Origin: Pseudomonadota bacterium
GTDB taxonomy: Bacteria; Pseudomonadota; Gammaproteobacteria; Steroidobacterales; Steroidobacteraceae
DNA: 64,000 bases
Assembly (NCBI GenBank): GCA_021805275.1
Contig: JAJZFQ010000043.1
Coordinates: 124,001 to 188,000 of the forward strand
Reading direction: 5' to 3'
The position numbers and the translations under genes are program-made. Position 1 is the first letter of the stretch. Every line of letters begins with the position of its first letter. The notes under the pieces were generated by a model. It was not told the DNA's origin and did not search any database. It saw only the letters and a program-made list of their open reading frames with translations. Positions 26,925 to 36,627 of this stretch are shown here, in pieces.

Positions 26925-28080
26925 GGAGGCATTCCGCGAGCGCCGCAGCGAGCCGGCGGTACTGGCCGAGATCGTTGTACAGCTGCGCGCAGATGCGCAG
27001 CAGCGGCGCCGGCTCCGCGAACAGCCACGTCTCGATGCCGCGGGCGCGAAACCAGTCGTGCAGCTGCTTGCAGTCGAGCCCCTCGGCGGGCGCGCCCGGC
27101 CGGGGCACGGGCAGGAGAATCGAGGCCATCGAGCCGATCATCCCCTCGGGACACGGCGCATCGAGTCCGAGAGCTTCGAGCAGCACGGTCCGCGCCTCCA
27201 GGGCGAGCGCGCGATTACGCGCCATCAGCTCGCCCCAGCCGCCCGGCAGCGCTGCCCCGAGATGCTCAAGGGCCGCCGGGATGCACAGCCAAGGCGTTGG
27301 ATCGCAGGTGCCGGTCCAGTCGAACTCCGCGTGCAACCCACCGCCGCAGCCGTGGCTGATGACCGTCGGATGCACGTGTGCCTGACGGTCCGCCCGCACG
27401 TGCAGAAACGCCGCGCCCTTCGGCGCACACAGCCACTTGTGGGCGTTGCCGGTGTAGTACGCCGCGCCGATGCCTCGCAGATCGAGCGGCACCATGCCGG
27501 GGGCGTGCGCACCGTCGACCAGGGTGTCGATGCCGCGTGCACCGAGCTCGCGCACCAGCCGCTCGATCGGCAGGACGAGCGCGGTTGGGCTGGTGACGTG
27601 ATCGAGCAGCGCGAGTCGCGTGCGCGGCGATACCGCACCCAGCACCGCGGCGAGCACCTGCGCCTCGCTCGCGAGCGGAAACGGCAGGTGCGCGCTGAGC
27701 ACTCGCGCGCCGGCGCGCGCCGCCACGAACTCGGCGCTCTTGCGGCAAGCGCCGTAGGTTTGCGTCGTGACCAGCAGCTCATCCCCCGGGGCAAGCCTCA
27801 GGGAGTGCAGCACGGCGTTGACGCCGGTGGTGGCGTTCGGGACGAACACCAGATCGGCGGCATCGGCGCCAACGAACGCCGCGAGTATCCGGCGCGCCGC
27901 ATCGAGCGCCCCGGGGAGAGTCTCGATGAGAAAATCGACCGGCTCGCGCTCAAGGCAGGTGCGCAGCCGGGACTGCTCGCGCAGCACGGCCGCCGGACAG
28001 GCGCCGAAGGAGCCGTGATTGAGGTAGAGAACCTGCGGATCAAGCTTCCAGAGCGACGCCTGGGGGGCGGATCGGGCCAC
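26914..28080 (-). CDS. Class V PLP-dependent aminotransferase/epimerase-fold protein
   Basis: About 388 residues. VLYLNHGSFGACPAAVLREQ near 18-37 marks the isopenicillin-N-epimerase-like group; VFVPNATTGVNAVL near 75-88 binds PLP; LVDGAHAPGMVPLDLR near 185-200 carries the Asp and His that contact the cofactor; and YYTGNAHKWLCAPKGAAFL near 206-224 holds the Schiff-base Lys. The frame is open to 28290, but that part reads antisense to the thiolase gene, so GTG 28080 is taken. It lies 88 bases after the thiolase stop and overlaps the APC permease gene. Possible activities include desulfurase, lyase or transaminase; sequence alone does not decide. Confidence 0.88.
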   Translation of the reverse strand: MARSAPQASLWKLDPQVLYLNHGSFGACPAAVLREQSRLRTCLEREPVDFLIETLPGALDAARRILAAFVGADAADLVFVPNATTGVNAVLHSLRLAPGDELLVTTQTYGACRKSAEFVAARAGARVLSAHLPFPLASEAQVLAAVLGAVSPRTRLALLDHVTSPTALVLPIERLVRELGARGIDTLVDGAHAPGMVPLDLRGIGAAYYTGNAHKWLCAPKGAAFLHVRADRQAHVHPTVISHGCGGGLHAEFDWTGTCDPTPWLCIPAALEHLGAALPGGWGELMARNRALALEARTVLLEALGLDAPCPEGMIGSMASILLPVPRPGAPAEGLDCKQLHDWFRARGIETWLFAEPAPLLRICAQLYNDLGQYRRLAAALAECLHGH

Positions 28081-28168
28081 ACGCAATGCTCCACGGCCGG
28101 CTGGGGCTGCGCAGTGTCGCAGGGCGGCGCGGCGCGGCACAAGTCGTCCCCGCCGAGCGGCGCGACGC

Positions 28169-29371
28169 TCAGAACACCTCGAAGATCCCCGCCGCGCCCA
28201 TGCCGGTGCCGATGCACATGGTGACCATGCCGTAGCCCTTGCGGCCCTGGTGGCGCATGCCGTGCACCAGCGTTGCGGTGCGGATCGCACCGGTGGCCCC
28301 GAGCGGGTGGCCGAGCGCGATCGCCCCGCCGTGCGGATTGATGCGCGCCGGATCGAGTCCCAGGTCGCGGATCACCGCCAGGGACTGCGCGGCGAAGGCC
28401 TCGTTGAGCTCGATCCACTGCAACGCGTCCTGCTTCAATCCCGCGCGCGCCAGCGCCGCCGGCACCGCCTCCTTCGGACCGATGCCCATGATGGCCGGCG
28501 GCACGCCCTTGACGGCGAAGGTCACGTAGCGCGCGAGCGGCGTCAGGTTGTAGCGCTGCAGCGCAGCCTCCGAGACGAGGATGACGGCGGCCGCACCGTC
28601 GGAGGTCTGCGAACTGTTGCCGGCGGTGACGCTGCCTTTGGCGTCGAAGACCGGCTTGAGCCTCGCGAGCCCCTCAAGCGAGCTGTCCGCGCGCGGCCCC
28701 TCGTCCTCGCTCACCGTCTTGACCGCCGTGCGCACCTCGCCGGTGGCGAACTGCGGGCTGCGCGAGGTGACCTCGAGCGGAGAGATCTCCGCGCTGAATC
28801 CGCCGGCGGTACGCGCCGCGAGTGCACGGCGGTGCGACTCCAGGGCAAACGCATCCTGGTCCTCGCGTGAGATGCGCCATTGGCTCGCGACCTTCTCGGC
28901 CGTGATGCCCATGCCGAAGGCGATGGCGTAATTCTCCTCGCGCTCGAACACCCGCGGGTTGATCGCAACCTTGTTGCCCATCATCGGCACCATGGACATC
29001 GACTCGGCGCCCCCTGCGATCACCACGTCGGCCTCGCCGAGCCGGATGCGGTCGGCGGCGATCTGCACCGCGTTCAGACCCGAGGAGCAGTAACGGTTGA
29101 CCGTGACGCCCGGTACCGTGTCCGGCAGTCCGGCGAGGAGCGCGGCCACGCGCGCCATGTTCAGGCCCTGCTCGGCCTCGGGGAAGGCGCAACCGACCAC
29201 CACGTCCTCGACGTGGTGCGGCTCGATGGTCGGCGTCTGTGCGAGCACGCGGCGCAGGACATGGACCAGCAGGTCGTCGGGGCGCACCTGGCGCAGCACG
29301 CCACGGGGCGCCTTGCCCACCGGCGTACGGGTGGCCGCCACGATGTAGGCGTCTTGGATCGGTTTGGTCAT
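28169..29371 (-). CDS. Acetyl-CoA acyltransferase (thiolase, FadA type)
   Basis: 400 residues. The nucleophilic Cys lies in NRYCSSGLNAVQ near 92; GGAESMSMVPM near 118; the second catalytic part has NEAFAAQSLAV near 342, GGAIALGHPLGATGA (His) near 357-371 and CIGTGMGAAGIFE (second Cys) near 385. It cleaves 3-oxoacyl-CoA to acetyl-CoA in beta-oxidation. It follows the multifunctional dehydrogenase/hydratase gene by 21 bases, as FadA follows FadB-like partners. Separate from the paa operon, though it could also serve aromatic acyl-CoA breakdown. Confidence 0.95.
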   Translation of the reverse strand: MTKPIQDAYIVAATRTPVGKAPRGVLRQVRPDDLLVHVLRRVLAQTPTIEPHHVEDVVVGCAFPEAEQGLNMARVAALLAGLPDTVPGVTVNRYCSSGLNAVQIAADRIRLGEADVVIAGGAESMSMVPMMGNKVAINPRVFEREENYAIAFGMGITAEKVASQWRISREDQDAFALESHRRALAARTAGGFSAEISPLEVTSRSPQFATGEVRTAVKTVSEDEGPRADSSLEGLARLKPVFDAKGSVTAGNSSQTSDGAAAVILVSEAALQRYNLTPLARYVTFAVKGVPPAIMGIGPKEAVPAALARAGLKQDALQWIELNEAFAAQSLAVIRDLGLDPARINPHGGAIALGHPLGATGAIRTATLVHGMRHQGRKGYGMVTMCIGTGMGAAGIFEVF

Positions 29372-29392
29372 GACGGAGGTCTCCCTGGCCGC

Positions 29393-31762
29393 TCAGTTGC
29401 GCAGCGGCTTGCCGGTCTTGAGCGTGTGCACGATGCGCTCCTGGGTCTTGGGGTTCTTCAGCAGCGCCAGGAAGTGGCGCCGCTCGAGCGCGAGGATCCA
29501 GGACTCCTCGACCTCGGTCCCGGCATCGAGGTCACCACCGGTCATCACCTCGGCGATGCGCGAGCCGATCTCGAAGTCGTACGGGCTGATGAAATGCCCC
29601 TCGAGCAGATTGATCAGCTGCGCTTTGATCGATGCTGCGCCCGTGCGGCCGGCGACCGGGAAGCGCGCGCCGGGCAGCGGCGGGCGGTAGCCCGCCTCGG
29701 CGAGCGCCAGCGCCTGTTGCTTGGCCACGTAGAGCAGCTCGTCGGGATTGAACAGCACCACGTCGCTCGGGCGCAGGTAACCGCTCTGCCGCGCCTCGAT
29801 GCCGCTGCCGGCCACCTTCGCCGTGGCGATCGCCATGTAGTAGTCCTTCAGCGCCGCCAGCGGATCGCCGCGGCTCTCGTGCGCGGCGCGACGCGCAAAC
29901 TCCTTGCAGCCGCCGCCGCCGGGCAGCAGCCCGACTCCAGCCTCGACCAGACCGACGTAGGATTCGAGCGCGGCGACCACCCGGTCGCAGTGCAGGACGA
30001 ATTCGCAGCCGCCGCCAAAGACATAACCCTGGGTTGCCGCCACCGTCGGGATCTGGCTGTAGCGCAGGCGCATCGAGGTGCTCTGGAAGCGCCCGATGAC
30101 CGCCTCGATCGCTGCCCAGTCGCCGGCCGCGAGCGCCGGACGCAGCGACTCGAGATTCGCGCCGACGGAAAACGGCGGCTCGCTCTGCCAGAACACCAGC
30201 GCCCGGAAGCGCGTCTCGGCGAGGTCGATCGCCTGATTCAGACCCTCGAGTGCCTCGGGGCTGATCGAGTGGGCCTTGGTCTGCAGCGAGGCCACCAGCA
30301 CCCCGTCGCCGTCGGTGAAGGCGCGCACGGCGCCGTTGTCGTAGACAGTCTCACCGAGCTCGCGTCGCTCGCCGAGCAGCGCCGTGGGCGCGAGCTGACG
30401 CCGATACACGGGCAGGTTCGAGCGCGGCGTGAGCCGCTTCGCCCCGGCATCGTACGAGCCCTCGGAGGAATGCACGCCGGTGCGCCCCGCCTCGCGCACC
30501 CAATCGGGCAGCGGTGCACTCGAGAGCGTCTCCCCGGCGCGGATATCCGCCTCGATCCACTCGGCCACGCGAGCCCAGCCGCCCGCCTGCCACAGCTCGA
30601 ATGGCCCACGCTGCCAGCCGAACCCCCAGCGCATCGCCAGATCTACATCGCGCGCCGAGTGGGCGATATCCGCGAGGTGGTAGGCGACGTACTGGAAGGT
30701 GTCGCGCAAGGCAGCCCAAATGAACTTCGCCTGCGGATGGCTACTGGCGCGCAGCGCCGCGAGGCGCTCGGCCGGGTCGGCGATCCTGAGCATCTCGCTC
30801 ACCGCCGCGTCGGCCTTCTCCCCGGCCGGCACGTACGCGCCGCTCGCCGGATCCAGCACATAGAGGTCACGGCCCTTCTTCTGATAAATGCCGCTTTGGG
30901 TCTTGGCCCCGAGCGCGCCGGCGGCGATCAGTTTCTCCAGCCATGGTGGCGGGCTGTAGAGCCCCTGCCAGGGATCCTGCGGCAGGCCCTCGCGCATGGT
31001 GCGCACCACGTGCGCGAACGTATCCAGGCCCACCACATCGGCGGTGCGGAACGTGGCGGACTTGGGTCGGCCGAGTTTAGAGCCGGTCAGGTCGTCGACG
31101 ACATCGAAGCGCAGGTGGTACTTGGCCGCGTTGGCGACTGTCGCGAGCATCGAAAACACGCCAACCCGATTGGCGACAAAGTTCGGGGTGTCCTTGGCCC
31201 GGATCACGCCCTTGCCGAGCGTCGTGACGAGGAACGTCTCGAGCTGATCGAGCATCGCCGGGGCGCTGGCGCCGCAGGGTATGAGCTCGGCGAGACGCAT
31301 GTAGCGCGGCGGATTGAAGAAATGCACCCCGCAGAAGCGCTCGCGCAGCGCCGGCGGACAGGCCCCGGAGAGCGCCTCGATCGACAGCCCCGAGGTGTTG
31401 GTCGCGAAAATCGCCCGGGGTCCGAGCGCCGGGGCGACCTTGTGGTACAGCTCGCGCTTCCAGTCGAGCCGCTCGGCGATCGCCTCGATCACCAGGTCGC
31501 ACTCGGCGAGTCGACCAAGATCGCTCGCGTAATTGGCCGGCTCGAGGAACGCCTCGAGGCCGGCGGCCGCGAACGGCGCGGGTTGCTGCTTGCGCAGCGC
31601 GGCAATCGCCTTCAGCACGATGCCGCTGCCGCCCTCCCGATCGGGCAGATCGTACAGCAGCGTCGGCACCTGGGCGTTCACCAGATGCGCGCCGATCTGC
31701 GCACCCATCACGCCCGCCCCGAGCACAGCCACCTTGCGGATGATAAAGTTCGTCTCAGACAT
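29393..31762 (-). CDS. 3-hydroxyacyl-CoA dehydrogenase/enoyl-CoA hydratase, FadN-like domain order
   Basis: 789 residues with the dehydrogenase first. The NAD-binding Rossmann motif VAVLGAGVMGAQIGAHL lies at residues 11-27; the 3HCDH NAD and C-terminal domains extend to about 420 (FATNTSGLSIEA near 122, VHFFNPPRYMRLAELI near 150). The crotonase-like half (about 470-700) has FWQSEPPFSVGANLESL and ATQGYVFGGGCEFVLHCDRVVAALESYVGL. This order is the reverse of E. coli FadB. It performs the hydration and NAD-dependent oxidation steps of beta-oxidation. It lies between the TetR regulator and the thiolase. Confidence 0.94.
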   Translation of the reverse strand: MSETNFIIRKVAVLGAGVMGAQIGAHLVNAQVPTLLYDLPDREGGSGIVLKAIAALRKQQPAPFAAAGLEAFLEPANYASDLGRLAECDLVIEAIAERLDWKRELYHKVAPALGPRAIFATNTSGLSIEALSGACPPALRERFCGVHFFNPPRYMRLAELIPCGASAPAMLDQLETFLVTTLGKGVIRAKDTPNFVANRVGVFSMLATVANAAKYHLRFDVVDDLTGSKLGRPKSATFRTADVVGLDTFAHVVRTMREGLPQDPWQGLYSPPPWLEKLIAAGALGAKTQSGIYQKKGRDLYVLDPASGAYVPAGEKADAAVSEMLRIADPAERLAALRASSHPQAKFIWAALRDTFQYVAYHLADIAHSARDVDLAMRWGFGWQRGPFELWQAGGWARVAEWIEADIRAGETLSSAPLPDWVREAGRTGVHSSEGSYDAGAKRLTPRSNLPVYRRQLAPTALLGERRELGETVYDNGAVRAFTDGDGVLVASLQTKAHSISPEALEGLNQAIDLAETRFRALVFWQSEPPFSVGANLESLRPALAAGDWAAIEAVIGRFQSTSMRLRYSQIPTVAATQGYVFGGGCEFVLHCDRVVAALESYVGLVEAGVGLLPGGGGCKEFARRAAHESRGDPLAALKDYYMAIATAKVAGSGIEARQSGYLRPSDVVLFNPDELLYVAKQQALALAEAGYRPPLPGARFPVAGRTGAASIKAQLINLLEGHFISPYDFEIGSRIAEVMTGGDLDAGTEVEESWILALERRHFLALLKNPKTQERIVHTLKTGKPLRN

Positions 31763-31819
31763 GTCTGCCCCTGCTACTGCGGCCCGCTACGGCCGGACCG
31801 CTCACCTCCTCCACAGCCT

Positions 31820-32521
31820 TCACGCCGCGGAGGGCTTGCCGTCGGCCGTGGCGCTCATGCCCGCCACCACGAACGGAACCACGTGCTTGACGATCAGATC
31901 CGGGTCGCGAGCCGAGACGGCGGAGCGACCGAAAAGCTTCAAGATGTCGTTGCCGGCGAATGCGTGAAACATCACGCTGAACCCGAGGTGCAGCCGCCAA
32001 GCGATCTCTTCGCTCAAGAGTCGCGGCAGCGCGCGCCCGAGTGCGTCGGTGTAGCGGGTCACGAGGTGACCCCAGTCGCGCGAGAGCTTCTCGCGCAGCT
32101 GACGGTGGTTCTCCACCAGCACGCGCGAGAACAGGCGCACGAACATCACACCGCCGCGCGAGGGATCCTTCGAGAGCGCGAATGCCGGACGCACGTAGCA
32201 CATCACCACCGACTCGACATCGATCGTCCCCTGCCCTGCGGCCACCCGCGCCTCGAGCGCATCGAGCTCGTGCAGGCACTCGCGGGCCCACGGGGCGAAG
32301 CGACGTGCGAACACCGCTTCGAACAAGGCGTTCTTGGAGCGAAAGTGGTAGTTCACCGCGGCCAGATTGACTGCTGCCTGCTGCGTAATCTGGCGCAGCG
32401 AGGTCGCCTCCAGCCCGAACTCTACGAACAGCCGCTCGGCCGCATCGAGGATGCGCGTGGCGGTCTCGGAATACTTCGGCTCGAGGCAGGAATCGTCGAT
32501 GAATGACGGGGTTGACTTCAC
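31820..32521 (-). CDS. TetR-family regulator, PsrA-like
   Basis: 233 residues. The N-terminal helix-turn-helix has TRILDAAERLFVEFGLEATSLR then ITQQAAVNLAAVNYHFRSKNALFEAVFARR (residues 20-72); the ASxRxI...VNLAAVNYHFxSK wording is that of PsrA, the fatty-acid-responsive repressor of beta-oxidation in Pseudomonas. The C-terminal ligand domain is helical. GTG 32521 follows GGAGG closely. Its position inside the beta-oxidation cluster and a palindrome just upstream (32542-32554) fit autoregulation and control of the flanking genes by acyl-CoA or fatty acid. Confidence 0.92.
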   Translation of the reverse strand: MKSTPSFIDDSCLEPKYSETATRILDAAERLFVEFGLEATSLRQITQQAAVNLAAVNYHFRSKNALFEAVFARRFAPWARECLHELDALEARVAAGQGTIDVESVVMCYVRPAFALSKDPSRGGVMFVRLFSRVLVENHRQLREKLSRDWGHLVTRYTDALGRALPRLLSEEIAWRLHLGFSVMFHAFAGNDILKLFGRSAVSARDPDLIVKHVVPFVVAGMSATADGKPSAA

Positions 32522-32541
32522 CGGCCCTCCAGCTCAAACAA

Positions 32542-32554
32542 ACGTTTTAAACGT
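32542..32554. promoter_or_regulatory. Palindromic operator candidate for the TetR regulator
   Basis: ACGTTTTAAACGT: six-base arms ACGTTT/AAACGT mirror each other around one central base. It sits 20 bases before the tetR start. On the minus strand a TTGACC (32579-32574) lies about 19 bases further upstream, so the palindrome would cover the -10 region. The site is AT-rich in otherwise GC-rich DNA. Confidence 0.55.
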
Positions 32555-32574
32555 ACATTTATTTCATATCCAGG

Positions 32575-34689
32575 TCAAGCCGGATCAGAGCCTGCGGCTT
32601 CATCCCAGCCGCCCCGCCGCGCCGCATCGAGCAGACGCGCGGCGGGCCGCCAGCGCTGACCATGGCTCGGCGCCAGTCGCTCGAGGGTCGCGATGACCTT
32701 CTCGAGCCCGTCCCGCTCGGACCAGTACATCGGCCCACCCTTGTAGGCGGGGAAGCCGTAGCCGTGGACGTACACCACGTCGATGTCGCCCGGCCTGCTG
32801 GCGATGCCCTCGGCGAGGATCTTCGCCCCTTCGTTGACCAGCGGATGCAGCAGACGGGTGAGGATCTCCTCATCGGCGATGGCGCGCCGCTCAATCCCGA
32901 GCTCGCGTGAGACCGACTCGATCAGCTCGAGCGCCTCGGGATTGGGCAGCCGCCGGCCGCCCTCGTAGCGGTAGAAGCCCTGGCCGCTCTTGCGCCCCAG
33001 GCGCCCCTGAGCGGCCATGCGCTCTAGGATCGGCGACCAGCGCTCATCGGCGGGCAGGATGCGGTTGCGACGGATCGCCCAGCCCACATCGTTGCCCGAC
33101 AGATCGCGCATCGCGAGCGGACCCATGGCGAAGCCGAACGACTCGATCACCGCGTCGATCTGCTCGGGCGTCGCCCCCTCCTCCAACAATCGCTCCGCTT
33201 CCGCCCCGTAGTATTGCAGCATGCGGTTGCCGATGAATCCGTCGCAGTTGCCCGCGAGCACCGGGATCTTGCCGAGGCGCTTGGCGAGGGCCATCACGGT
33301 GGCGAGCGTCTGCGGGGAACTCCCCGTGCCGCGCACGTTCTCCATCAGCTTCATCACGTGCGCCGGACTGAAGAAATGCGTGCCGACGACCTGCTGCGGC
33401 CGGCCGGTCGAGGCGGCCAGCCGGTCGATGTCGAGGGTCGAGGTGTTGCTGGCGAGGATGGCGTGCGGCGGGGTGTTCCGATCGAGCCGCTCGAACACCT
33501 CGCGCTTCAACGCCGGATCCTCGAACACCGCCTCGATGGCGATATCGACCTCGCCGAGCGCTGCATCGCCGCTCGCCCCGCGGATCAGCCCGAGTGCGGC
33601 CTCGGCCTGCTGTGCGGTGAGCCGGCCGCGCTCGACGCTCTCGCGGTACAGCTCGCGGACGCGGCTCAAGCCGCGTTCGAGCGCCACGTCCGTCGCATCG
33701 AGCAGCGTGACCGGGATTGCCGCGTTGGCGAAGCACACCGCGATGCCCGCCCCCATGGTTCCGCCACCCACCACCGCGGCGCTCCGGATTGGCGCGGGCG
33801 CGACGTCAGGCCCGACGCCGGGAATCTTCCGCGCCTCCCGCTCGGCGTGAAACAAGTGCATCAGCGCCTTGCGTTGCGGACTGTCGCGACATTCGAGGAA
33901 ATACTGGCGCTCGAGTCGAAAGGCCTCCTCGCGCGGTCGCGTGCAGGCGGCCTCGATCGCATCGACGATCCGACCCGGGGCGAGCTGACCGCGGTACTTG
34001 CGCGCGTGGGCGGCGCGCCAGGCGGAAAACAGGCCGGGGTCAACGCCGGTGATCCGCTCCTCGCGCTCGCTCGCGTGCCGCGGCACTGCCTCGCCAGCCA
34101 GCCGCCGCGCCCAGATGACGGCCTGCGCCAGCGGCTCGGCGGCGATCGCATCGAGCACGCCGAGGGCGAGCCCGCGGGCCGCCGGCAGATGTTCCCCGGT
34201 GGTGATCGCCTCCAGCGCGGCCTGCGGCCCGGCGAGGCGAGTGAAGCGCTGCGTTCCGCCGGCGCCGGGGATCAATCCGAGTTTGACCTCCGGCAGACCG
34301 ACGCGGGCACCGGGGGCGGCGATGCGCGCGTGACAGGCGAGCGCAAGCTCGAAGCCTCCGCCGAGCGCCACCCCCTCGATCGCTGCCACCAGTGGCTTCT
34401 CGAACGCCTCCAGGCTCGCGATCACATCGAGCAGGAGCGGCGGCTGCAGCGCCGCCCCCGAGGCGATCTCACGGATGTCCGCGCCCGCCGGGAAGCTCCC
34501 GCCCGCCCCGATGAGCACCGCTGCGCGGATCGCCGGATCGCTCGCCGCGCGCGCCAGCGCCCCGATGAGTCCGCGGCGCACCTCGAGGCTGAGCGCGTTG
34601 ACCGGCGGATGCTCGATCTGGAGCACCGCGACATCGCCGTCGCTTCGGTAATGGATCGGCACAGGACCCCCCGGGGAAGATCGCGCCAT
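32575..34689 (-). CDS. Enoyl-CoA hydratase/3-hydroxyacyl-CoA dehydrogenase (FadB/FadJ-like)
   Basis: About 704 residues with hydratase first. The crotonase half (1-about 190) has NALSLEVRRGLIGAL, IGAGGSFPAGADIREI near 60-75, IEGVALGGGFELALACHARIA near 104 and LGLIPGAGGTQRFTRLAG near 137. The dehydrogenase half has AAVVGGGTMGAGIAVCFANA near 308, ILASNTSTLDIDRLAA near 410, VGTHFFSPAHVMKLMENVRG near 430, and two C-terminal domains. It covers two steps of beta-oxidation. The start is uncertain: ATG 34689, or GTG 34662 which has a G-run upstream and gives the more usual N-terminus. It precedes tetR by 53 bases. Confidence 0.94.
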   Translation of the reverse strand: MARSSPGGPVPIHYRSDGDVAVLQIEHPPVNALSLEVRRGLIGALARAASDPAIRAAVLIGAGGSFPAGADIREIASGAALQPPLLLDVIASLEAFEKPLVAAIEGVALGGGFELALACHARIAAPGARVGLPEVKLGLIPGAGGTQRFTRLAGPQAALEAITTGEHLPAARGLALGVLDAIAAEPLAQAVIWARRLAGEAVPRHASEREERITGVDPGLFSAWRAAHARKYRGQLAPGRIVDAIEAACTRPREEAFRLERQYFLECRDSPQRKALMHLFHAEREARKIPGVGPDVAPAPIRSAAVVGGGTMGAGIAVCFANAAIPVTLLDATDVALERGLSRVRELYRESVERGRLTAQQAEAALGLIRGASGDAALGEVDIAIEAVFEDPALKREVFERLDRNTPPHAILASNTSTLDIDRLAASTGRPQQVVGTHFFSPAHVMKLMENVRGTGSSPQTLATVMALAKRLGKIPVLAGNCDGFIGNRMLQYYGAEAERLLEEGATPEQIDAVIESFGFAMGPLAMRDLSGNDVGWAIRRNRILPADERWSPILERMAAQGRLGRKSGQGFYRYEGGRRLPNPEALELIESVSRELGIERRAIADEEILTRLLHPLVNEGAKILAEGIASRPGDIDVVYVHGYGFPAYKGGPMYWSERDGLEKVIATLERLAPSHGQRWRPAARLLDAARRGGWDEAAGSDPA

Positions 34690-34752
34690 GGTAGCGCGAC
34701 GGGCCAGCCTAATCGAGGCCGCCGACCAGGCTCACCAACGGCTCACCGCCCC

Positions 34753-36627
34753 TCAGGCGATGATCTGCCGCTCGCGCAGCGCTTGGAGCACGCGCTGCGC
34801 CTCCTCCTGCGGACCGAGCGGACTGGGTGTCAGGACGACCTCGGCGTACTCGGGCGGCTCATAGGGCGAATCGATGCCCGTGAAGTTCTTGATCTTGCCC
34901 TCGAGAGCGCGCGCGTAAAGACCCTTCGGATCGCGCCGCTTGCACTCATCGAGCGATGTGTCGACGAAGACCTCGATGAACTCGCCCGCCTCGAGCAGCT
35001 CGCGCACCATGCGACGCTCGGCGCGGAACGGCGAGATGAACGAGCACAGCACGATCGCACCTGCATCGACGAACAGCCTCGCCACCTCACCGACGCGGCG
35101 GATGTTCTCGACCCGATCGGCATCCGTGAAGCCCAGGTCGCGGTTCAAGCCGTGGCGCACATTGTCGCCATCGAGCATGTAGGTGTGTACGCCGAGTCCG
35201 TGCAGCTCACGCTCGACGATGTTGGCGATGGTGCTCTTGCCCGAGCCCGACAGGCCCGTGAACCAGAGCACCGCGGCGCGATGTCCGTTCAGGCGTGTGC
35301 GCGCAGACTTGTCGATGAGCAGCGCCTGGCGGTGGATGTTGGTGGCCCGGCGCAGCCCGAAGCGGATCATGCCCGCCCCGGCGGTGGCATTGGTGAAGCG
35401 GTCGATGAGCACGAACGCGCCCGTGGCGCGGTTCTCGGCGTACGGGTCCAGCACGACCGGACTCGTGGTGGACAGATTGCACAGGCCAATCTCGTTCAGT
35501 CCCAGGGTCTTGGCCGCGATGTGCTCGAGGGTGTTGACGTCCGTCTTGTGCTTCAGGCTCGTCACGCGCGCCGGCACGTAGCGGGTGCCGATGCGCATCA
35601 GGTAGGAGCGGCCCGGGAGCATCGGCTCCTCGATCATCCACAGCACCTCGGCGGCGAACTGATCGACCACCTCGGGGCGCGCATCGGCGTGCGCCAGCAC
35701 ATCGCCGCGCGCCACGTCCACCTCGTCGCGGAGCGTCAGCGTGATCGCATCGCCGGCGCGCGCCTCGGACAGGTCGCCGTCGGCCGTAACGATGCGCTGC
35801 ACGGCGCTCTCGCGCCCCGAGGCGGCCACCACGACCCGATCGCCCGGGCGCACCACCCCGGAGGCCACCGTGCCGGCGAAGCCGCGGAAATCCAGATTCG
35901 GCCGGTTCACCCACTGCACCGGGAAGCGCAGTGGCTTGTCCTCGAGCTCCTCGCGAACCTCGAGCGACTCGAGCTGCTCGATCAGGGTCGGGCCGTCGTA
36001 CCAGCCCATGCGCTCGGAGCGGCGGATCACGTTATCCCCGAAGCGCGCCGACAGCGGAATACTCGCCACCGAGCCGAACTTCAGCGGCGCGGCAAAGGCG
36101 AGATAGTCGGCAACGATCCGATGGAAGCGCTCCCCGGAGAATTCCACCAGATCGATCTTGTTGACCGCGAGCAGCACGTGCTTGATGCCGAGCAGCGCGC
36201 AGATGTAGCTGTGCCGGCGCGTCTGGGTGAGCACGCCCTTGCGCGCATCGACCAGGATCACTGCAGCCTGGCTGTTGGAGGCCCCGGTGGCCATGTTGCG
36301 CGTGTACTGTTCGTGCCCCGGGGTGTCGGCGACGATGAACGAGCGGCGCGGCGTGGCGAAGAACCGGTAGGCGACGTCGATCGTGATGCCCTGCTCGCGC
36401 TCGGCCTGCAGACCGTCGACCAGCAGCGCCAGGTCAAGATCCTCCCCGGTGGTGCCGTGCTTGCGGCTGTCGCGCTCGAGCGCGGCGAGCTGATCCTCGA
36501 GGACGAGCTGCGTGTCGTAGAGCAGCCGCCCGATCAGGGTCGACTTGCCATCATCGACCGAGCCGCAGGTGAGAAAGCGCAGCAGCCCCTTGCGCTCGGC
36601 CGCACCCGTGTCAGAAATAGCCGTCAC
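34753..36627 (-). CDS. cysN: Bifunctional sulfate adenylyltransferase large subunit / APS kinase (CysNC)
   Basis: About 624 residues. The N-terminal GTPase has [17 protein letters not shown] near 22, a [16 protein letters not shown] switch near 98 and [10 protein letters not shown] near 155, followed by two EF-Tu-like barrel domains to about 430. The C-terminal APS kinase has a P-loop [14 protein letters not shown] near 455, [15 protein letters not shown] near 485 and [15 protein letters not shown] near 530. Together they make PAPS from sulfate and ATP. GTG 36627 is taken because it overlaps the cysD end (17 bases), giving coupling. Fusion of CysN and CysC is common in proteobacteria outside the enterics. 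Confidence 0.97.
   Translation of the reverse strand: MTAISDTGAAERKGLLRFLTCGSVDDGKSTLIGRLLYDTQLVLEDQLAALERDSRKHGTTGEDLDLALLVDGLQAEREQGITIDVAYRFFATPRRSFIVADTPGHEQYTRNMATGASNSQAAVILVDARKGVLTQTRRHSYICALLGIKHVLLAVNKIDLVEFSGERFHRIVADYLAFAAPLKFGSVASIPLSARFGDNVIRRSERMGWYDGPTLIEQLESLEVREELEDKPLRFPVQWVNRPNLDFRGFAGTVASGVVRPGDRVVVAASGRESAVQRIVTADGDLSEARAGDAITLTLRDEVDVARGDVLAHADARPEVVDQFAAEVLWMIEEPMLPGRSYLMRIGTRYVPARVTSLKHKTDVNTLEHIAAKTLGLNEIGLCNLSTTSPVVLDPYAENRATGAFVLIDRFTNATAGAGMIRFGLRRATNIHRQALLIDKSARTRLNGHRAAVLWFTGLSGSGKSTIANIVERELHGLGVHTYMLDGDNVRHGLNRDLGFTDADRVENIRRVGEVARLFVDAGAIVLCSFISPFRAERRMVRELLEAGEFIEVFVDTSLDECKRRDPKGLYARALEGKIKNFTGIDSPYEPPEYAEVVLTPSPLGPQEEAQRVLQALRERQIIA

Noticed and set aside
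28880..32506. A 1208-codon open frame on the plus strand
   Set aside because: It is antisense to the thiolase, FadN-like and TetR genes, which all have clear domains. Its translation is His/Arg/Gln-rich and matches nothing; long antisense frames are expected in GC-rich DNA.
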